Shown: positions 23,131-35,059 of the stretch, piece by piece
Layout: every line of letters begins with the position of its first letter
How positions within the stretch are numbered: the stretch's first letter is position 1
Assembly: GCA_963682055.1 (NCBI GenBank)
Contig: OY821750.1
Coordinates: forward strand, 10,418,501-10,482,500
Origin: Primula veris
Taxonomy: Eukaryota > Streptophyta > Magnoliopsida > Ericales > Primulaceae
Reading direction: 5' to 3'
DNA: 64,000 nucleotides
Made by a program: the position numbers and the translations under genes
The notes under the pieces: model-generated
Databases searched by the model: none
What the model was told of the DNA's origin: nothing
The model's input: only the letters and a program-made list of their open reading frames with translations

Positions 23131-24386
23131 TGTTGAACGTAGTTTCTTCTAATCGATTATTTTGATGATAACAATATTTGTAAAACATGATAAAAGCTCG
23201 TTTTGCGTACTAATCTTTTATCGAGTGTGTTAAAGGGTTTAAATGATTGAATGCGTAATTACGAAGCCATTGGTTCAAGCGGAACCTAAATCGGAGTTGG
23301 AACGAATTAGTTACGGGGTTTCGAAGTTTGTCGAGCAAACCGAAAATAACCCAGAACAACAAAAAACGACTGATCAACCCTAAACGATCGATCATACATA
23401 CGAAAAATCCTTCCAGTGAGCATAGGACAAAAACGACCGATCGCCATAATAAAACGACCGATCGTTTTATTGATGATTTCTTCCAGTGAGCACTCAGCAA
23501 AAACGACCGATCATTAATCTGAAACGACCGATCGTTTCAGTGCACATTTTGTCCAGTAAGTCCAATTGAAAAACGACCGATCATTTTTCAGAAACGACCG
23601 ATCGTTTCTGTAGAATTTCAAAATCCAGCTTTTAAGCTATTCCTGAAAATGGGGCGAACTGCTGCAAAAACAGCATTGAATGAACTCACCAACTAGCAAC
23701 GGTCTGAAATTTATTGCTGCACCTTTGTGACTCTACAAAAGCCCCAAAACACTTTGAAGAAGCTCATCCAAGCATTCACAACTTTTAAGCAATTCTTACA
23801 AGAAAATCCTTCAAGCTTATACTACTTATTTCTCACTTGTAATCAAAAATATTCTCGAGTATATTCTTATAGTAATCTTATAAACATCGAGATAATATTT
23901 GTTAGTGAGCGATTCGAAATCAAACTTGTAAAAGAGTATTTTATAAACTCATTAGTGAGCGAGTGAATTGGGTAGAGGCTTTTAAGCAAGTGTAGCTTAA
24001 AAGCTCTAGGTCATTTATTCGGGATACTCATATAGTGAGGGGGAGCGTAATCGGTTGATTAAGCTCGTTAAGGTGTAACCTTGAAACGAAGATTTTTAGT
24101 GAAACACTCGGTAGTGAAAATACCGAGGAGAGGACGTAGGCGCGGTTTGCCGAACCTCTATAAATCTTGCGTTATTTCTTTCCCTTAACTTTTACTTTCC
24201 ATATTCATTTATCGCTTATATTTATTGCTTGCTTAGATCATTTTAGCGTTAATTTGGTAACAAAAGAGTTTAGGTTATAAATATCACTAATTAACTTAGT
24301 TAAATACCCATAGTTTTAATTCCGCGAAAAACATACGAAAACCTTATTCACCCCCCCTCTAAGGTTTAGACTCCTACGGACCAACA
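23131..24386 (+). repeat. 3' LTR of element A
   Basis: 1256 bp. Differs from the 5' LTR at three noted sites (A/G in AGCTCRTTTTGCG, G/A in CCGATCRTTTTTC, G/A in AAAACRTACG). Carries the same CGACCGATC cluster at ~23364-23611. Confidence 0.92.
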
Positions 24387-24388
24387 AA

Positions 24389-24401
24389 TTGGTATCAGAG
24401 C
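24389..24401 (+). promoter_or_regulatory. Primer binding site of element B
   Basis: TTGGTATCAGAGC right after the target duplication of element A. It belongs to B, whose 5' LTR lies 9.7 kb to the left. Confidence 0.85.
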
Positions 24402-24431
24402 CCGATTACGATTGGAAGGATAGTCGAAAAC

Positions 24432-25005
24432 ATGAAGTTCGAAGTGGAGAAGTTCGATGGAACTAACAACTTCGGAATGTGGAAGTGCGAGGTTCTAGAT
24501 GTGCTTAATCAGCAAGATCTAAATCTTTTATTTGAGAACAAGCCCGAAAAGATGACGGATGAGGAGTGGAAGAATAAGAATAAGTCGGTATGTGGGACGA
24601 TAATATTGTTTTTGCCAAGGCGGTCAAATACTCGGTTATGAAAGGGATGGACGCTCAAGTACTGTGGAAGACACTTGAAGACAACAAGTACATGACAAAA
24701 AATATCGAAAATCGGTTGTACATGAAGAAGAAGGTTTTCCGTTTCGGATACGAGCAATGTATCTCTTTGAACGAGCATCTCAATAGTTACAATAAAATTT
24801 TAGTTGATTTGCAAAATTTAGATGTAGAGATTGGAGATGAAGATAAAACATTATTGTTGCTAAATTCATTGCCGGAAAAATATAAGCACCTTACCACTAC
24901 TTTGTTGTATGGTAATGATTCGGTAAAATTTACAGACGTGTCGAATGCACTCATAAATAATAAAAACAGGAAGATGGATGTTATGGGTCGTGAGTACGAA
25001 AACGA
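24432..25005 (+). pseudogene. Element B gag, N-terminal part, frameshifted
   Basis: Starts MKFEVEKFDGTNNFGMWKCE and reads to KNKSVCGT near 24600, after which a change of frame is needed to continue as FAKAVKYSVMKGM, NRLYMKKKVF, NSLPEKYKHLTTTLL and MDVMGREYEN. These are typical Tnt1/Tork gag words. The frame is cut at 25005 by element C and resumes at 32822. The gag is dead. Confidence 0.8.
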
Positions 25006-26369
25006 TGTTGGTTTCCGTATACGAAATAACAATTAAACAATAATAAAGGACTAAACAAAAATAAACAAAACCAGTGTAATCTTTATTAATTTTGAATTAG
25101 AAAGGAAATTAACGATTACAACATGTAGGTACTAAATAGTAATTAAAGCAAACGTTATTCAGATTATTATTAATTAATAATCTGATGTACTGAATTGCAA
25201 CAAATAGAAACTGCCGGACTGGAAAGTATAAACTTATCAGCCGGACTGTTCTGATTTAAATTGAAATAACATGACTGAATTGAAACTATTCTAATTACAG
25301 AATTAAATTACAGAATTAAATTACAGAATTGAAATTACAGAATTGAAATTACAGAATAAAACAGTACTTTAAATAAATTACAGAAAGGTAAAACAGAATT
25401 GAAAAGCTACAGCTAAATACAGGAAATTAAAATACTGAAATAAAAAATGCAGAAATGTAAATTGCGGAATTAAAATACTGAATTGAAAGAACAGGAAAAA
25501 TTAAAATATGAGGCGACTGTTAGACAGTCTGCCCTTAACCGATATTCGCCCAACCACCTTGATGTTTCTAGTTGCGTTGGCGCTTCGATCCCAAGGTATA
25601 ACATTTCGGATGACTCGCCGGAAACTGGCGACGAGTCAAGGTCGAGCTGTTGGTGGGTGGTTCTCTCTGTTTCTAATATGCTATGGAAAAATGTATGCTG
25701 CTGTTTAGAGAGATGATTTTCGTATGTTTGAATGTGAGGGGAAAGCTGCCTCATATAGAGGATTCTAAAACCGCAGCCATTATTGTGGTCATTTAATTCT
25801 GGGAGTTACATCTCCAGAATCCGCTTCCATTGCTGCAGGAGTTTCAAGATTGCTGGAATTTTAGGGACTGCTCTTGTAAATATACAAAAGTCCATATTTC
25901 AGTTTATTACAAGACTCAAGACCCAAGACCCAAGACAAATCCCAAATTCCAAGACCCGAGGCCCGCGTCCTATGTCCCGTGACCCGAGGCCCGAGTCCCG
26001 AGACCCGAGCGAGCGCGCGCGTGTGTGGTACACACTAAGCCACTCATGGGATGGACTTGTATTTATAGTGTAAAAATCACTCATGATTTCACAATGTGGG
26101 ATAACCCTCATGGTTTAAATCCCATCTTCTTCTCCATTTTCTAGCATTGGCTTTTCTTCCTCTTTCGAGTACCAACCTTCGAGTCCAATTATAATTCACA
26201 CCCATTCTCCGAATAGGTCATGCGATATACCGTTGTGAAGCTCGTCGCTCGAGCTACTCAAACGCTTTGAGTATGGCTTCAGAAATTTTGAGTAGTCGCA
26301 TCGAATATTGACTCAAAGATGGTCCCTGACCACTTAGAATACTCATGTTTAAAAACATGTTTTCCAAGA
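25006..26369 (-). repeat. 3' LTR of element C
   Basis: 1364 bp. Has a triplicated ATTACAGAATT word near 25300-25345, and a CAAGACCC / CCCGAGAC-rich minisatellite at ~25913-26010. Confidence 0.8.
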
Positions 26370-26985
26370 ATCCCCCACATGAATGCAATTGGCTCGAAAG
26401 CCCATATCCTAAATGCAAATCAAGAGAACCGCAAAAGTTCAATGCTTAAGATCAGGTAGCACGCGTCTTGAACCTGCCGTAGCGGAGTACCACCCAGAAT
26501 ACTGCTATTAGGTAGCTGTAAAGCCTTGAACCATTAAGCTTTGTGTATCCCAGAATGGAACCCGCACAGTGCCCTCTCTACCCACGTACTAAGCCATTTA
26601 GTTGTTGTCCATATTTGGCCTGGACTGTCTTGGCAACTTCAACTGAATGCTCTAGTGATTTAGCCCAAGCTCATCACATGGTACCGGCCTTACACACTCG
26701 TTATAGGTGTTCCAAGTCAAAAATGTCCTGACTCACCTTACACACTCGTTATAGGTGTTCCAAGCTCACCCTTACATTGGTACAGGTCTATCACTCTGTC
26801 ATCGCGGAAATGGGCTGGGAACTCCAGGTTCCCGAGTGCTTTGTTCGGTTACCCTCACAGTTCAGTTTCCCTTTGAACATATCAGGAAATATTCCGTTTA
26901 GGTTGGGTTGCCTATGGGGGGGGGGGGGGGGCACTAATTTAATGGGCTTTAATCCCATTTCGTTTGATGACGTCTCGACTCCTAC

Positions 26986-28789
26986 TTAAGTCAAGCTTTT
27001 TGTTAATGGATCCGCTATGTTTTCCTTTGATCTCACAAAATCTAAGGATACCACACTATTGGATAACAATTCCCTTACTGATTTATGTTTCTGACGTATA
27101 TGTTGAGACTTTCCATTATGCATATGATCCTGAGCCCGCGCAATAGCTGATTGACTATCACAATGCATGCTTATTGTGGAAACAGGTTTTGTCCACATTG
27201 GAATTCCTTCCAAAAGACTTCTCAGCCAGTCTTCCTCTTCGGTTGCTAAGTCTAAAGCTATGAATTCAGATTCCATAGTTGACCTTGCAATACACGTCTG
27301 TTTGGAGAATCTTCAAGACACAGCAGCTCCTTCCATTATAAACACATATCCACTCGTGGACCTTGTGCTATTGGAGTCTAATATCCAGTTGGCATCTAAG
27401 TACCCTTCCAGTACCGCTGGATATCTGATATAGTGCAGCCCGTAATCGGCTAAAAACCTCATATATATGAGAAGTTTCATTATGGCCTTCCAGTGTTCCT
27501 CATTCGGATTGCTGGTGTACCTGCTCAGTCTACTCACTAAGTTTGCTATGTCTGGTCTAGTGCAATTCATTATATACATGAGACTGCCTATGACCCGAGA
27601 GAACTCCAATTGATTCACACTCTTACCAAAATTCTTTTTTAGGTTACAGTTGAACTCAATTGGGGTTCTAGAAATTGCCTTACTGCCCTTGTAAAACTTG
27701 TCGAGTACTTGTTTAATATAGTGACTTTGTGACAAGCCATACCCCTATGATGTTTTGGTAATCTTCATACCAAGTATTACATCAGCTATACCCATATCCT
27801 TCATATCGAAGTGTTCTGACAACATTTTCTTTGTGGAGCTGATTCTATCAGTACTCCCAATTATAATCATGTCATCCACATAGAGACGGACTACGACACA
27901 GTCTCTTCCACTTCCTTTAGACACACATTTATCGCACTCATTAATCCGAAAACCTTTTGATAGCATAATTCTATCAAACTTCTCGTGCCATTGCTTTGGT
28001 GATTGTTTGAGTCCATACAGAGACTTTACAAGTTTGCACAATTGGTTCTCTTTACCAGGAACTACAAAACCTTTCAGTTGTTCCATGTAAATCTATTCTT
28101 CCAGTTCTCCATTTAGAAACGCCGTTTTTACATCCATTTGATGTATTTCCATATCAAACAAAGCTGCAAGAGCAATAACGATTCGGATTGACGTTTTCCT
28201 GGAGACAGGAGCATATGTGTCAAAATAATCGACACCTTCAGTTTTCCTGAAGCCTTTTACTACAAGTCTCGCCTTGTATTTCTCAATCGTGCCATCAACC
28301 CCTTAACTTCCTCTTGAAGATCCACTTGTGACCTAGGGGCTTACATCCTGTCGGAAGATCCACTAGTTCCCAAGTGTGGTTTTGCTTGATTGATTCTATC
28401 TCATTTTGGATAGTCTCTTCCCAATATTGAGAATCCGGTGTTGACATAGCTTGTTTATATGTCACCGGTTCGCCTTCAACCATGAAGGTTAAGAAATCAG
28501 GTCCAAAGGAAGTTTCCTTCCTTGCCCTTTTGCTACGCCGAGTCTCTTCCTCTTCCTCCGTCGGTTCACTTGCCCCCACATTTCCTTCACTGTTCAACTC
28601 TTGAGTTTGTACAGATGTAGGTAATTTATGGGGAAATATATCTTCAAAGAAAGAGGCCTCTCGGCTTTCCATATACGTATCTACGTGCACATCGGGATTG
28701 TCCGACTTGTGTATGAGAAACTGATATGCACTACTATTATGTGCATATCCGATGAACACACAGTCCACTGTTTTAGGACCAATTCTCAT
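26986..28789 (-). pseudogene. Element C reverse transcriptase and RNase H remains
   Basis: Read on the minus strand from 28789: integrase tail (DCVFIGYAHNSSAYQFL), then RT words ETIQNEIESIKQNHTWELVD, KSLYGLKQSPKQWHEKF and LYVDDMIIIGS (28086-27745), then RNase H words [22 protein letters not shown] (27735-27313) and SAIARAQD, KSQHIRQKHKSV and ADPLTKSL (27276-26986). Frameshifts or stops separate the blocks, so no enzyme can be made. The catalytic YVDD is still visible. Confidence 0.85.
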
Positions 28790-28867
28790 CCTCTTAGGAG
28801 TGGGAACTAGGACCTTTGTGAGACAACCCCAAACCCGCAGGTTCTTATAACTGGGTTGATGACCTTT

Positions 28868-29503
28868 TCATAATTCATATGGAGTCTTATCTTGCTTCTT
28901 ATGTGGTAACTTGTTTAAAACATAGTTTGCAGAAAGTATCGCTTCTCTCCACATGTTCTGGGGTAACCCAGAACTGATTAGCATAGCGTTCATCATTTCC
29001 TTTAGCGTTCTATTTTTACGCTCAGCAACCCCATTTTGCTCGGGAGTGTATGGGGCTGTGGTTTGATGTATAATGCCGCTTTCAGCGCATATTTGCTCAA
29101 ACGGTGATTCAAATTCACCGCCTCTATCACTTCTCAAATTTTTAATTTTTCTATTGAGTTGATTTTCAACTTCGGCCTTATAAAGAGCGAATTTCTCTAC
29201 TGCTTCGTCTTTACTTCTCATTAAGTAAACATAACTGTATTTAGTACAATCATCTATAAAGGTGATAAAGTACTTTTTCCCTCCTCGTGTTTGTATAAAT
29301 TTTAAGTCACATACATCCATGTATATTAGACCGAGAGGTTCACTTTCTTGTTCAACATGTTGAAACGATGATTTCGTTAATTTTGCCTCTACACAAATCT
29401 CACATTTGTGTTGCTTATTAAAGACAAAATTTGGTATTAGTTTTAGTGATATTAATTTCTTTAACGAATTATAATTCACGTGACCTAATCGACCATGCCA
29501 CAA
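28868..29503 (-). pseudogene. Element C integrase fragment
   Basis: 211 residues in one frame. Zinc finger MWHGRLGHVNYNSL and CEICVEAKL, catalytic core with MDVCDL, NLRSDRGGEF and EQNGVAERKNRT (D, D, E all present), ending at a stop after DKTPYEL. It is the best preserved part of C but cut off from RT and protease by stops. Confidence 0.85.
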
Positions 29504-29551
29504 ATGAAATGACTGAAATAAATAAGCAAAATTAGAATTTTTATTGGCCTC

Positions 29552-29911
29552 TTAGGCAACAGTCATTACATTGCTAGTGCTAGCCTCAGCTTTAGCACCC
29601 TTATTGGGAGCAGGTGTCCCTACATTTAACTTAAACATGTCGTTGGTCATATAGCCACGGCCTACATAGACACCATTTTTGGTGATTCTAATTTTATCGG
29701 ATTCAAAAACCAGCTTGAACCCGTTCTTCACCATCACTGATCCGGATACCAGATTCTTACGGATATCCGGAACATGGAGCACCCATGTCAGCCTCAGCTC
29801 TTTTTCCGAGGTCATGTTCATCACCACCGTTCCTTTTCCTTCCACATTGGAAGTAGCAAAATTTTCCATGAAGCAGCTTTCTCCCTCTACCGCCCTGTAG
29901 GTCTTAAACAT
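29552..29911 (-). pseudogene. Element C protease-region fragment
   Basis: Reads VEGKGTVVMNMTSEKELRLT, VLHVPDIRKNLVSGSVMVKNG, typical of the segment just after the copia protease active site. The catalytic DSGA-type motif itself lies upstream across a stop (minus-strand WWLDTGTTSHVFSNR near 29965-29921). Confidence 0.7.
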
Positions 29912-30176
29912 CTACCGGTTAGAGAAGACATGGCTCGTGGTACCGGTATCCAGCCACCACTCTTTGGGGTTGCTCTCCACGAGATTCACCTCAGATACCA
30001 CAGCAGTAAAGTGGTCATCATCTCATCCTCTCTCAGCCAGATGTGCCTGAGCTGGAGCTTTCTTCTTCCCCTTGCCCTTGAAGTTACTCGGGGGGGGGGG
30101 GGGGGTGCTTGGGCTAAACAGTGCCTTTATTGTCATAACAGTCCACGGAAAGATGGCCGGTCCTATTACACACAAA

Positions 30177-31123
30177 GCAGGTTCACACAAATTTCTTTGC
30201 GACAACAACATTGCCTCCATTGTCAAAACGTTTTCGTTTGACGTTGGAGCTTTCGACCACATTGGCCTTTGCCATCGAGACGTTAGCACCACGGACTCTC
30301 CTTGCAGAGCGACGGTTGCTCACCTCGATATTGAGCTTCTCAATGAGCCCCTCCAGCTTCATTTCCTTCCACTTGTGCTTTAGGTAGTTTTGAAAGTCTT
30401 TCCAAGACGATGGCAATTTATCAATCATGAGTGCCACCTGGAAAGGCTCATTAATCACTAGCCCTTCAGCCTCAAGACGATGGTAAATGAGTTGGAGCTC
30501 CTCAACTTGCTCCATGACACCCCTGTTGTCAGTCATACGATACTCATGAAAGTCCGTGACAACAAATCTCTTTGTTTCAGCGTTATCCACTTTGTACTTG
30601 TTTTCGAACGTTTCCCACAGCTCCTTTGTAGTAGCTTTGGGGTCGAAAACACTGAACATCGTGTCATCTAGAGCATACATGATATAGTTTTTGCATAGGT
30701 AGTCGGCATGTCTCCATGCTCGTCCAGATTGTCCTCGTTTAGGATGGGAGCAGTCTCCTTAAGAAACCTGGTCAGATTCAGGGTGGTGAGATAAAACAGC
30801 ATCTTTTGCTACCAACGTTTGAAGTTGTCTCCCCTGAATTTTTCTGGTTTCTCCAGATGAGAAGTCGGCAAAGTAGGCACAACCGAATACATCGGTGCCT
30901 TGGCCTTGGCTGTAGCCTTGGCCGTAGCCACTACTTTGGCCGCAGCCTCAGCTTTGGCCGTAACATCCGCCATTGCCGCAGCTGCGGCGGCCTCAGCCGC
31001 TGTAGCTACGTCATCGGCATTGGCCTCCACATTCACATCGCCCCCAGTGTTATTTACATTTCCACTAACTACTGGGTTATGCTCACTTCTGATAGGCAAC
31101 TCAATAGGCGACGTGTTTGTCAT
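30177..31123 (-). pseudogene. Element C gag remains
   Basis: Begins MTNTSPIELPIRSEHNPVV at 31123 and continues through an Ala-rich repeat (AAAAAAMADVTAKAEAAAKV), then after frameshifts DPKATTKELWETFENKYKV, EYRMTDNRGVMEQVEELQLI and MIDKLPSSWKDFQNYLKH. A zinc knuckle CFVCNRTGHLSVDC follows at ~30173-30132 beyond a stop. The Ala-rich N-terminus is unusual for a copia gag. Confidence 0.75.
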
Positions 31124-31480
31124 CCAAAACGACAACACAAAACGTATGAGATACGTGTACAACAAATTCTATAAACAAAACACCAAAAATGAAATTTGGG
31201 TTTGTAAAAGAATTTTTTATTCAACAATAAAATTAAACTGTTTCCTTTTGAATATCAATACGGTTGATATCAAAAGGATTAAACGATCCTTATTGAATAC
31301 CAAAAGGTTGGTATCAACAAGATTCTATAAAACAAAATTAAACTGTTTGAAATTTTTCTGTGTAAATCAAATTCTAATATGATTTAGAATTGAAAACAAA
31401 AAAGCATTATTCCTTTTTTTTTTACAAATAAATAATTGTATAATTAATACACGAAAGAAACAACAAATATCGGTTAAGAT

Positions 31481-32821
31481 TATTGGTTTTCGTGTACGAA
31501 ATAACAATTAAACAATAATAAAGGACTAAACAAAAATAAACAAAACTAGTGTAATATTTATTAATTTCGAATTAGAAAGGAAATTAATGATTACAACATG
31601 TAGGTACTGAATAGTAATTAAAGCAAACGTTATTCAGATTATTATTAGTTAATAATCTGATGTACTGAATTGCAACAAATAGAAACTCCTGGACTGGAAT
31701 GTATAAACTTAACAGCCGGACTGTTCTGATTTAAATTGAAATAACATGACTGAATTGAAACTATTCTAATTACAGAATTAAATTACAGAATAAAACAGTA
31801 CTTTAAATAAATTACAGAAAGGTAAAACAGAATTGAAAAGCTACAGCTAAGTACAGAAAATTAAAATACTGAAATAAAAAATGCAGAAATGTAAATTGCG
31901 GAATTAAAATACTGAATTGAAAGAACAAGAAAAATTAAAAGACGAGGCGACTGTTAGATAGTCTGCTCTTAACCGATATTCGCCCAACCATCTTGATTTT
32001 TCTGGTTGCGTTGATGCTTCGATCCCAAGGTACAACGTCTCGAATGACTCGCCGAAAACTGGCGACGAGTCAAGGTCGACCTGTTGGTGGGTGGTTCTCT
32101 CTGTTTCTAATATGCTATGGAAAAATGTATGAGGGGAAGGCTGCCTCATGTTGGTGGGTGGTTCTCTCTGTTTCTAATATGCTATGAAACCGCAACTATT
32201 ATTGTGGTCATTTAATTCTGTGAGTTACATCCCCAGAATACGCCTCTATTACTGCAGGAGTTTCAAACTTGCTGGAACTTTAGGGACTGCTCTCGTAAAT
32301 ATACAAAAGTCCCTATTTCAGTTTAGTATAAGACCCAAGACCCAAGACCCGAGACATTTCCCAAATCCCAAATCCCAAATCCCAAATCCCAAATCCCAAG
32401 GCCTGAGGCCTGTGGCCCGAGACACGAGCGAGCACGCGCGTGTGTGTTACACACTAACCCACTCATGGGTATGTGGACTTGATAGTTTAACAACTACATG
32501 AGATGAACTTGTATTTATAGTGTAAAAATCACTCATGATTCCACAATGTGGGATAACCCTCATGGTTTAAATCTCATCTTCTTTTCCATTTTCCAGCATT
32601 GGCTTTTCTTCCACTTTCGAGTACCAACCTTCGAGTCCAATTATTATTCACACCCATTCTTCGAATAGGTCATGCGATATACCGTTGCGAAGCTCGTTGC
32701 ATGAGCTACTCAAACGCTTTGAGTACGACTTCAGAAATTCTGAGTAGTCGAATCGAATATTGACTCAAAGATGGTCCCTGACCACTCGAAACACCCATGT
32801 TTAAAAACATGTTTTCCAACA
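31481..32821 (-). repeat. 5' LTR of element C
   Basis: 1341 bp. Contains five tandem CCCAAAT heptamers near 32359-32396 and a duplicated GTTGGTGGGTGGTTCTCTC block near 32082 and 32150 that the other LTR lacks. Confidence 0.8.
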
Positions 32822-33037
32822 AACAAGGCATTGACCGTTAATGTTTAAAGTCATAAGTCAAAGAATAGTTCACATGATAAGGGAAGAAACTCGCTCGTGA
32901 TGAGTGTTCTTACTGCCATAAGAGCGGACATTGGAAATCAGAATGTCCTTTGTTAGAAGATGCGAATATTTCTAGTGACGAAGATGATTTGGACGATTAA
33001 GTTTTGGTTAGCCCAGAGGTGCCTATTCGTTGCGATG
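32822..33037 (+). pseudogene. Element B gag, zinc-knuckle part
   Basis: Continues B's gag after element C. KALTVNV, stop, SHKSKN reads on from the interrupted frame. After a shift, CSYCHKSGHWKSECPLLEDA gives the CCHC knuckle, then ISSDEDDLDD, stop, VLVSPEVPI leads toward the protease. It ends where CACTA element D begins. Confidence 0.8.
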
Positions 33038-33249
33038 AAAATGGTCTTTTTGGAACACTAGTGTTATTTCAATTTGGAACACCTATTTTATGTTCATAGA
33101 ATCTAGAACGCAAATAAAGTGTTTTTGATGAAAAAAGTGTTCCAAAATTTCCTGGAACACTAAATAAGTTACAAATACTTCTATCAGAACCTGTGAAACT
33201 CATATGATCATTTTACAAGTGTTTCTAATTTCGACCCATTTAGCGGGAT

Positions 33250-33810
33250 GGGCAAAAACCTTGAAAACGACCTAAATCGGAAACCGAACCGAAACTAAAT
33301 CACTCGATTTGGTTCAGTTTTGTTAATTTGAAAATGAAAAAATAGAACCGAACCGAAATAGTATGATCTGGTGTGGTTTTATTTCTCAACTTTGCAAACC
33401 AAAACGAAACTATATAGGCCATTGTTTTTTTTTCTCGGATAATATTCATTGTTTTTTTCTTAACATATTTTTTTGTTGAATATTTTGCAATTTAATTTGT
33501 CTCAAACTCGATTAATTATGTTGTTGTAGATTTTAATCAAATTTATTTGTATATTTTTAACTTTATTTTGAATTTAAAATTTTCTTCTTTTTTCCAAAAA
33601 ATCTGAACCGATCGAAATTGGTCCGGTTGAATTTTCATTTAAGGAAAACATAAAACGAAACGATATAAAATTTATGCTTTGTTTGTGGTTTCACCTAAAA
33701 CTATACCAGACCGAACCATATCAACATTTAATTTCTGCATTATTTTTTAATTAATTTTATCATTAACCACCTCCAATCTCCTCTATTTGCCTAAATTTAT
33801 TAGTCGGTAT
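33250..33810. other. AT-rich interior of element D with ACCGAACCGAA words
   Basis: The segment has repeated ACCGAACCGAAA and its complement near both ends (33285-33365 and 33600-33720), suggesting a decayed palindromic MITE, but no clear termini were found. Confidence 0.3.
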
Positions 33811-34460
33811 TAGCGGTGACATCGGTATACCGAACTTTTTGACTACATACCGATACGATACCATACCAAACTAGCTTGATTTGAGAATTTTTATACCACT
33901 ACCAAACCAAAAAATTCAGTATACAGAACTTTCGGTATACTAAACTATTCGGTTGGTTCGGTTCAGTTTTATTTTTATACCAAACTTTAGAGTTTACAAG
34001 TGATGGTAGAAAAATGGTGCGTATTGAGAACAAAAACATAGTATAAAGTTTTAAAAGTAGTAGATTAAAAAAAATATATATTTATATTATTGTTACATTT
34101 GTTGTTTATTTGCATAAAAGAGTAAACACTACTAGACTTTTCTAGTAAAGACTATAAATAAATAAAAATGTTATAAGTATTCAGTAGAAAAAATAATATA
34201 AGTATATTATAACAATATTAATAATTAAGTGTATATAAGTCTTTTAGTTTATTTATCTATATAGTATATTTTAATATTTCGGTTTGAATCGGTACCATAC
34301 CGAACTCGCCAAACGAATACCGAAACCGAACCGACTTTCAAAGATTGGTTCTGTTGTATCGTACCATAATGTCGGTATACTAAACTTTTGGTACCGACTT
34401 GATTGGTTCGGTTCGAAAAGCGGTCGGTTGGTACAAGTCGGCATAAAAAGGCCACCCCTA
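33811..34460 (-). mobile_element. hAT-like non-autonomous element, copy 1
   Basis: Runs TAGCGGTGACATCGG ... GGCCACCCCTA. Flanked by GTCGGTAT and TTCGGTAT (7 of 8 bases equal), the 8-bp target duplication of hAT transposons. It is the reverse complement of the element at 52771-53518 across almost its full length. Contains many CGGTATACCGAA palindromes and no ORF of note. Confidence 0.75.
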
Positions 34461-34815
34461 TTCGGTATCATCTTGGAAGACTTACAAATAGATACATACC
34501 GATCAATTTAATTTCAAAAAAATCACATATGTGTACTTTTTTACAATTAGTTACATATAATTATTTACAATTAAGTATATATGTCATAAAAAATAACAAA
34601 ATATATATAAAAAAATAATCAAAAAATAAAAAATCAAAAAAATTGAAAATAATGTTAAAAAAAATAAAAACCTGTGCATGATTAGACAATATTAAATAGG
34701 ATTAGACATATAAGATTGGTAAGGATTGGAAATGATTAGACAAGATAAAACATGATTAGACATAAATGATTGAACATGATCACACATATTTTTTTTATAT
34801 AAAAAATATATTTTT

Positions 34816-35025
34816 TGTTGCAGGATATTATTGGCCATTTTGGGCCTTACTCTATTAGGCATATGTTGGAATTTCCTAGCATATGTAACCCTACCCTCTA
34901 TTATATAAAGAGGGTTATGGGTCTCTTGATGTATCTTTATGTACACTCATATTAATGAATAAACACTTCGTCTTGTTGTCTCTCTCTATATCTATATACA
35001 TATATATGTGAGCTAATATGACACA
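34816..35025 (+). repeat. 5' LTR of element E
   Basis: 210 bp with a TATATAAAGAGGG promoter-like word near 34902-34914. Confidence 0.8.
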
Positions 35026-35059
35026 CATGTTATCAGCATTTTGCTCATGGAGACTAAGA

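Larger units (their letters stand above)
14692..24386 (+). mobile_element. Element A: intact-looking SIRE/Maximus-type Ty1/copia retrotransposon
   Basis: The 9695-bp element has two 1256-bp LTRs that differ at only three sites seen by eye, all G/A. It has a PBS TTGGTATCAGAGC, gag, a complete pol, a third ORF and a polypurine tract. The target duplication AATTG (14687-14691 and 24387-24391) is perfect. Three differences in 1256 bp, with the commonly used plant LTR rate of 1.3e-8 per site per year, suggests an age near 0.1 million years; this is an estimate only. Order PR-INT-RT-RNaseH places it in Ty1/copia, and the large size, long LTRs and third ORF after pol point to the SIRE (Maximus) lineage. 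It is the youngest large insertion in the window and may be active. Confidence 0.92.
25006..32821 (-). mobile_element. Element C: decayed Ty1/copia retrotransposon, minus strand
   Basis: The LTRs are 25006-26369 (3') and 31481-32821 (5'), beginning TGTTGG or TCTTGG and ending CCAACA or CCAATA on the minus strand. Flanks AACGA and AACAA look like a 5-bp duplication with one change. A purine tract (minus strand ATGTGGGGGATT) abuts the 3' LTR at ~26370-26381. Inside are gag, protease, integrase, RT and RNase H remains broken by stops and frameshifts. The interruption lies between B's gag pieces. LTRs differ by many substitutions and indels, so C is older than A. Lineage not settled. Confidence 0.85.

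Noticed and set aside
30072..30383. Plus-strand ORFs across element C's gag
   Set aside because: Antisense shadows of the minus-strand gag; the Gly run comes from the G homopolymer.
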